This document shows positions 27,122-32,159 of a stretch of 32,159 nt of DNA, in pieces (within the stretch, counting starts at the first letter, position 1; every line of letters begins with the position of its first letter). The position numbers and the translations under genes were made by a program. The notes beneath the pieces were generated by a model. That model was not told the origin of the DNA. It saw nothing but the letters and a program-made list of their open reading frames with translations, and searched no databases. Origin of the DNA: Patescibacteria group bacterium (GTDB lineage: Bacteria > Patescibacteriota > Microgenomatia > UBA1400 > PJMF01); the NCBI GenBank assembly GCA_018813375.1, contig JAHJBU010000049.1:1-32159 (forward strand), given 5' to 3'.

Positions 27122-28525
27122 TTATTTCCTCTTAATCTCGTAACTAGTCAAATGTTTAAGAAAAATAGCTGGGGCGTCTTCTAATAAAAACTGTTGGAAT
27201 TCTTGATAAATAGCCCTACGCTCATTTTTTTCTGCAATTTTACGACCTTTTTCCAATAGAGCATCAATGCGGGTGTTTTTGTAACCAGTAAAATTAGTGC
27301 TTTGTTCTGAATGCCAGAGATTATATTGGTCTGGGTCAGGAGGAATTTCTTGACCAATTAAGAGAGCCTGGAAGTTACTTGTATCAGGAAAATTAGTAAC
27401 TCTAATGCTTACTTGAATTTGAGCATTTACGCATTGATCTTTATCTAAAACAATATCTCCTTCTAGACAAGCTTGATAAGTTTCTGCGCCCAATTTTTCC
27501 CAATCTTTTTTAATTTGTTCAGCTTCAGCCACAAAATTATCTGTGGTCGTCAGCTCAATGTGCGGTGGTTCAAAAGGAATTTCATCTAGGATTCTTTCAA
27601 TTGCACGCTCTGTGTCTAGAATATAAGATTTTCCACCTTCTAGGTATGCCCAAGAATCAGGATTAATAGGTCCCAGAGCTCTTTCTTTTCCCTCTGGCTT
27701 ATTAGTCACATATGATAAAGCTTGGCGAATATTTTTGGGGAAAAGTGGGTGAGAATTATTAAAAAAAACAGCTAAATAGCGGTTATTGTGCAGGCGTTGA
27801 CTAGCCTCAACGTTAGGCCAAGTAGCAATATCATGTGGTGAAGATAGGTCCGGGAGTTCGTCAACCTCCCCTCTTTTGAAAGCCAATATTGCTTCATCTT
27901 CGGTAAAGTAAAAACGATAAATTAATTTTTCTTCGGCACTACTTAGAACTATCTCAGTAATTTTTTGACCTTCTTGTTTGTAGTTTTCTAAAGTATATTT
28001 GCCAATTCCGATTAACATAGGTCGTTTAAAAAATACAAGGTATTTTTTTTGCACAGTTCTAAAAACTGGTTTTGAGACTACAGTGGGGAAAGGCACATAT
28101 TCGTCTGGAAGTTTAAAAATAATATCATTGGGAGTAGTTAAAATTTCTACTTCTTGCAAATTATATTCAATATCACTTGGCTTAAGCTCTTGACCATCTT
28201 GCCATTGGATTCCTTTTTTAACTACGAATCGATAAGTTTTACCACCATCTTCAATAGCCCAACGTTCAGCAAGATATGGGCTAATAGTGTTGTCATCATT
28301 TATTTTAGTCAATCCTGCACTAAGTTGGTTTTGAATATTAAGAGGAAGGCTATACAGGGTGTGTTTGCCAATTAGCCCGATATAACGGCTGGGCTTTTGT
28401 TCTAATTTTTGAGCAATTATAGAAATAAAAAAAGAAAATACTATTAAAGCTCCTGCAATAGAGGTAATCAACACCCAGCCATGTTTTTTAAAGTAAGTGG
28501 TGACGTACCAGTAAATCTTGCGCAT
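27122..28525 (-). CDS. Membrane-anchored family 5 (oligopeptide-type) extracellular solute-binding protein
   Basis: N-terminal TM, LSAGLTKINDDNTISPYLAERWAIEDGGKTYRFVVKKGIQWQDGQELKPSDIEYNL; C-terminal YQEFQQFLLEDAPAIFL. Confidence 0.85.
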   Translation of the reverse strand: MRKIYWYVTTYFKKHGWVLITSIAGALIVFSFFISIIAQKLEQKPSRYIGLIGKHTLYSLPLNIQNQLSAGLTKINDDNTISPYLAERWAIEDGGKTYRFVVKKGIQWQDGQELKPSDIEYNLQEVEILTTPNDIIFKLPDEYVPFPTVVSKPVFRTVQKKYLVFFKRPMLIGIGKYTLENYKQEGQKITEIVLSSAEEKLIYRFYFTEDEAILAFKRGEVDELPDLSSPHDIATWPNVEASQRLHNNRYLAVFFNNSHPLFPKNIRQALSYVTNKPEGKERALGPINPDSWAYLEGGKSYILDTERAIERILDEIPFEPPHIELTTTDNFVAEAEQIKKDWEKLGAETYQACLEGDIVLDKDQCVNAQIQVSIRVTNFPDTSNFQALLIGQEIPPDPDQYNLWHSEQSTNFTGYKNTRIDALLEKGRKIAEKNERRAIYQEFQQFLLEDAPAIFLKHLTSYEIKRK

Positions 28526-28534
28526 GGCTTTATT

Positions 28535-28750
28535 TTAAACCATGATGATAGCTAGAGATACTGCGGCAAAGATTGTGATGGTTGCAATAGTTAAGTAGAA
28601 TAATACTTTTTCTAGCCCTCGTTTCGTGTGATAAGTTTCACCACCTCCGCCCCAAGTTGACCCCAAGCCTGTACCCTGAGCCTGTAGTAAGATTAGGGTG
28701 GCAATAAGAATTGATAAAACTATTTGTGAAATTAGTAAAATATTTTTCAC
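28535..28750 (-). CDS. secG: Preprotein translocase subunit SecG (GTG start)
   Basis: 71 aa, two TM helices; LILLQAQGTGLGSTWGGGGETYHTKRGLEKVLFYLT. Confidence 0.88.
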   Translation of the reverse strand: MKNILLISQIVLSILIATLILLQAQGTGLGSTWGGGGETYHTKRGLEKVLFYLTIATITIFAAVSLAIIMV

Positions 28751-28776
28751 CTGTGCCCTTCGGGTATAATTATTTA

Positions 28777-30345
28777 TTACTTAGCCACTGCTTGAGATCT
28801 AGTTTCTCTAATAACAGTGACAGTTACTGTACCAGGATAAGTTAAGTTGTCTTTAATTTCATCTCTAATTTTACTTGCAAGTACTGTAACATCATCATCT
28901 TTTGATTGATTAGGTTTGAGTAAGACTCTAATTTCTCTGCCTGCCTGGATAGCATACGAATTTTCAACCTCTTCGTATTTATTAGCAATTTCTTCTAGTT
29001 TTTCTAATCTTTTTACATATTCATCATAGTTTTCATATCTAGCCCCAGGTCTTGCTCCTGAAATGGCATCAGCTACATAGACAGTCATTTGCTCAGGTCC
29101 TGAAAAAGGTTCATCTTCGTGATGCTGGGCGATACAGTCAACTACCTCTTGGGGTAAGTTGAATTTTTTTGCAATCTTTACTCCCAGTTCAACATGGCTA
29201 CCTTCTACTTCATCAGAAACTTTACCAATGTCATGAAGTAAGCAACCAAGCTTTACAATATTTACATCAAGTCCAAGCTCATGAGCTAGTTTAATCCCAA
29301 TTCGAGTTTCTTCCAGAGTATGTGCAATTAAGTTTTGGCCGTATGAAAAGCGGTATTTAAATTTGCCGATCATTTTCATCAAATCATTGGGGAGATTGTA
29401 AATCCCTATTTCGTGGCATAGTTCTTTACCTGCTTCAAAAGTGATTTTATCAATTTCTTTTTCTACTTTTTCTACGATTTCTTCAATTCTAGTAGGTTGA
29501 ATACGACCGTCTCTAATAAGCCTTTCAAGTGAAATTCTACCAATTTCTCTGCGAACTGGATCAAAGCAAGACAGTCTAACTGATTTAGGGTCAGCGTCTA
29601 GATCAACATCAACTCCAGTGCGTTGTTCAAAGGCGTGGATATTTCTACCTGATTTTCCAATAATTTTTCCTTTAACTTCTTCAGTAGGTAGCTCAACTGT
29701 AGAAATAGTGTACTCAGCCACGTAATCAGTGGCTCCATGCTTCATTGCATCAACAACAATCTCTTGAACCCGACTGTCCGCCTGTTGAGTAGCCTCTTCT
29801 TCTTTTTGACGAATCAGTTGAGCCATTTCTTTTCGGAGGCGTTTTTCTAAATCATCAAAAAGTTGTTTTTTTGCTTCTTGCGTAGTCATTCCAGATACAG
29901 CTTCTAGTTTTGTTAGAATGTTTTGTTCTTTATCAGCTAGTTTTTGTTTAGATTTTTCTAATTGCTGTTTTTGAAGATCAAGGTGTTCTTCTTTTCTATC
30001 AATACTACTCAAGCGATCCTCAATCTTAGATAGCTTGTCATCTAAAGACTGCTGCTGTCTCTCGAGTTTAATATTGAGCTCACGAGCGTTATTTTCAGCC
30101 TCAGATCTAACAGCTAAAGCTTCATCTTTTGCCTCAACAATGATCTCCCTAGCTTTGGCTTTAGCCTCCACAACAATTACTTGAGTATTAATAATTGGAG
30201 TAATTGGTTTAGGCTGAGCCTGTTTTTTGGGTGGTTTAGCTTCAGTTTTTTGATCCTGCTTAGATTTTATCTTGAGATTGCTTGGTTTAGAACCGCTTTT
30301 AGCCTGTGAATCAAATAAACTCGATAAATTACTAAAAAAAGACAT
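28777..30345 (-). CDS. rny: Ribonuclease Y without a recognisable N-terminal TM anchor
   Basis: Coiled coil, KH motif GKIIGKSGRNIHAFEQRTGVDVDLD, HD motif GCLLHDIGK; Lys/Pro/Gln-rich N-terminus; SD AAGGAG upstream. Confidence 0.93.
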   Translation of the reverse strand: MSFFSNLSSLFDSQAKSGSKPSNLKIKSKQDQKTEAKPPKKQAQPKPITPIINTQVIVVEAKAKAREIIVEAKDEALAVRSEAENNARELNIKLERQQQSLDDKLSKIEDRLSSIDRKEEHLDLQKQQLEKSKQKLADKEQNILTKLEAVSGMTTQEAKKQLFDDLEKRLRKEMAQLIRQKEEEATQQADSRVQEIVVDAMKHGATDYVAEYTISTVELPTEEVKGKIIGKSGRNIHAFEQRTGVDVDLDADPKSVRLSCFDPVRREIGRISLERLIRDGRIQPTRIEEIVEKVEKEIDKITFEAGKELCHEIGIYNLPNDLMKMIGKFKYRFSYGQNLIAHTLEETRIGIKLAHELGLDVNIVKLGCLLHDIGKVSDEVEGSHVELGVKIAKKFNLPQEVVDCIAQHHEDEPFSGPEQMTVYVADAISGARPGARYENYDEYVKRLEKLEEIANKYEEVENSYAIQAGREIRVLLKPNQSKDDDVTVLASKIRDEIKDNLTYPGTVTVTVIRETRSQAVAK

Positions 30346-30533
30346 ATTTCTCCTTGCCGTAGTTAGTTTAAGTCAAATAATATTACTACACACAACAGCT
30401 ACTAGAATTGAGAAGTTTAGTTGATTAATACAGCACCATCTGGTACTGAATGAAAATAAATGTTGCTAACTTTGTACTTCATATCTCTAATATTAATGCA
30501 CTAATTTTGCTGTTTGTGTGCAAGATAAGCACT

Positions 30534-30562
30534 ATTGTACTTAGCGCCAGCGAGTTAGTCAA
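30534..30562 (-). promoter_or_regulatory. Strong sigma70-like promoter TTGACT-17 bp-TACAAT driving rny
   Basis: Minus strand: TTGACT (30562-30557), 17-bp spacer, TACAAT (30539-30534); implies a leader of about 180 nt. Confidence 0.75.
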
Positions 30563-30613
30563 TGCGGAGGGCTTTTGGCACGGAAGATTTTTAAGTGCTT
30601 TTAACGCGAAAGT

Positions 30614-31660
30614 TTAATCTATTGCCTTGACTTTTTCCCAGATTTCTTTTTCAATCTCTCGTAGTAATTTTGAGTTTTCCATTAATTTAACTTTAGTCGC
30701 CTCACGGCCTTGAGCAATGACTTCACCTTGATATTTATAGAAACTTCCAGATCTTTCAAGTACTTTTTTACTAACCCCAACATCTATTACGTCTCCCACC
30801 CAAGAAATACCATTTATATCCATATCAAACTCAACGACCTTAAAAGGTGGAGCGAGTTTATTCTTTTTAACCTTAACTCGATGTCTAGTACCAATAATCT
30901 CTTCTCCCTCTTGGATGTTGCCGATTTTTCTAATGTCTAGGCGTTGTGAAGCGTAGAACTTAAGTGCATTTCCACCACTGGTGGTTTCTGGGCTACCAAA
31001 CATGACGCCAATTTTCATTCGGATTTGGTTTGTAAAAATGACCAGAGTATTAGTTTTATTGATAGCTGCAGCTAGTTTTCGCATAGCTTGAGACATAAGC
31101 CTAGCCTGACGGCCAATAGAATGATCACCCATTTCTCCTTCAATTTCTGCTTTTGGCACTAAGGCTGCAACAGAATCTATAACTACCACATCAACTCCTC
31201 CAGATCTAATTAGTGTTTCTGCAATTTCTAAAGCCTGTTCACCATAATCTGGCTGGGAGATTAGCATGTCGTTTACATTTACTCCAATTTTTTCAGCTCT
31301 GATGGGGTCTAGGGAATGTTCTACGTCTATAAAAGCGGCAACCCCACCTTTTTTCTGGGCATTGGCAATACCGTGTAAACACAAAGTAGTTTTACCTGAA
31401 GCTTCTGGGCCGTAGACTTCAACAATTCTTCCCCTGGGAAAACCGCCAATTCCTAAAGCAAGATCTAAGGAAAGTGAGCCAGTAGAAATAGAAGGGAAAT
31501 TTTTATTAGCTTTAAGCGAATCTCCCATTTTCATAATCGAGCCAGAGCCATGTTGTTTATCTATTTGTTGCATAGCAATATTAACCGCTTGATTTTTTTC
31601 AGATTCTTTTACTGGGTTAGTGTCCTCGATTTTAGTACTTTTACTTTTGTTTTTAGCCAT
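30614..31660 (-). CDS. recA: Recombinase RecA
   Basis: [13 protein letters not shown] Walker [51 protein letters not shown]. Confidence 0.98.
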   Translation of the reverse strand: MAKNKSKSTKIEDTNPVKESEKNQAVNIAMQQIDKQHGSGSIMKMGDSLKANKNFPSISTGSLSLDLALGIGGFPRGRIVEVYGPEASGKTTLCLHGIANAQKKGGVAAFIDVEHSLDPIRAEKIGVNVNDMLISQPDYGEQALEIAETLIRSGGVDVVVIDSVAALVPKAEIEGEMGDHSIGRQARLMSQAMRKLAAAINKTNTLVIFTNQIRMKIGVMFGSPETTSGGNALKFYASQRLDIRKIGNIQEGEEIIGTRHRVKVKKNKLAPPFKVVEFDMDINGISWVGDVIDVGVSKKVLERSGSFYKYQGEVIAQGREATKVKLMENSKLLREIEKEIWEKVKAID

Positions 31661-31724
31661 AAATTCCTTTCTTTGGGGCAGTGGGTTTTGGGTTTTTTAT
31701 TGTTTATATGAAATCATAGTACTG

Positions 31725-31730
31725 TATAAT
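31725..31730 (+). promoter_or_regulatory. -10 element TATAAT, candidate promoter for the tRNA-Pro transcript
   Basis: Consensus TATAAT about 95 nt upstream of the tRNA; weak -35. Confidence 0.4.
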
Positions 31731-31757
31731 TAATTAGCTTAGAAGTATGAAATTGAT

Positions 31758-31784
31758 GTTTTATTACACAAAGTGTAGTAAAAC
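31758..31784. repeat. Palindrome GTTTTATTACAC-AAA-GTGTAGTAAAAC between recA and tRNA-Pro
   Basis: 12-bp arms with a single non-Watson-Crick (T/G) position, 3-nt centre. Confidence 0.8.
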
Positions 31785-31824
31785 TAAGAAATTGCTCTTA
31801 AAAATTTAAAATAAGTTTGAAAAA

Positions 31825-31897
31825 CGGGCTGTGGCGCAGTTGGTAGCGCGCGCGCATGGGGTGCGTGAGGTCGCTGGTTCAAGTCCAGTCAGCCCGA
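31825..31897 (+). tRNA. tRNA-Pro (anticodon GGG), CCA not encoded
   Basis: Cloverleaf by eye: acceptor CGGGCTG/CAGCCCG, D-stem GCGC/GCGC, anticodon stem CGCGC/GCGTG with loop ATGGGGT, T-arm GCTGG-TTCAAGT-CCAGT, discriminator A; C1-G72 typical of bacterial tRNA-Pro. Confidence 0.93.
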
Positions 31898-31898
31898 C

Positions 31899-32069
31899 AT
31901 GAGCCTAAAACAAAAACTAAACTCCATGTACTCTCAACAGCGCAAATTAACTGGGGCTAGGAATAGCGTTAATGATCCTCGTCTAAAAAGAACTTTAGAA
32001 TTAAAACAGCAGATGATGGGGCGAAGAATCGGTAGAATGCAGGCGGATCAAAGAGCAGGTAAAAAGTAG
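31899..32069 (+). CDS. 56-aa basic hypothetical protein MSLKQKLNSMYSQQRKLTGARNSVNDPRLKRTLELKQQMMGRRIGRMQADQRAGKK
   Basis: Open ATG-to-TAG frame missing from the supplied ORF track; starts 1 nt after the tRNA discriminator base; no SD. Confidence 0.5.
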   Translation: MSLKQKLNSMYSQQRKLTGARNSVNDPRLKRTLELKQQMMGRRIGRMQADQRAGKK

Positions 32070-32095
32070 ATAAAAATAGAAGGTAGGAGAAATTT

Positions 32096-32159
32096 ATGTC
32101 TAGGGTTGTAACTTCTATTAAAGCTCTAATTTTTAAAGATGATAAGTTTTTATTACTTA
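32096..32159 (+). CDS. N-terminus of a possible NUDIX hydrolase, truncated by the window edge
   Basis: SD AGGAG before the ATG; MSRVVTSIKALIFKDDKFLLL resembles NUDIX first strands; too short to be sure. Confidence 0.45.
   Translation, partial: MSRVVTSIKALIFKDDKFLLL

Noticed and set aside
1-32159. CRISPR arrays, transposases, integrases or prophage genes
   Set aside because: No regularly spaced repeats or recognisable mobile-element proteins were seen; the tRNA has no adjacent integrase in this window.

Overview
AT-rich, gene-dense bacterial window that reads with standard code 11 (TGA is used as a stop). The gene content suggests a Candidate Phyla Radiation/Patescibacteria genome, possibly Microgenomates-like; the lineage is inference. 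From left to right: (1) a minus-strand dTDP-rhamnose block (rmlD, rmlC, rmlB) headed by a LytR-CpsA-Psr protein; (2) a divergent plus-strand surface-polysaccharide locus (GT-C-like membrane protein, Wzx-type flippase, four GT2, one GT4, one GT39-like); (3) a minus-strand block with FtsE, FtsX, a coiled-coil M23 peptidase, a membrane-anchored hypothetical, RF2, DUF4012, cyclophilin and HicA/HicB; (4) a two-gene plus-strand operon of unknown helical proteins; (5) a membrane protein gene apparently frameshifted at an A8 tract; (6) peptide deformylase and an SPFH protein; (7) a minus-strand block with MurF, Ddl, a solute-binding protein, SecG, RNase Y and RecA; (8) tRNA-Pro(GGG), a 56-aa ORF starting 1 nt after the tRNA, and the start of a possible NUDIX gene. 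Main observations: the M23/LytM domain encoded with FtsEX appears circularly permuted, with its HxH half before its HxxxD half and all ligand motifs kept; a frameshift hides a plausible C-terminus; RNase Y lacks an N-terminal membrane anchor and has a strong promoter with a long, potentially structured leader; the tRNA-Pro/ORF junction could yield a near-leaderless mRNA by tRNA 3' processing; and -10-like hexamers 5-9 nt before many start codons suggest leaderless transcription. No CRISPR array, rRNA or transposon was recognised.
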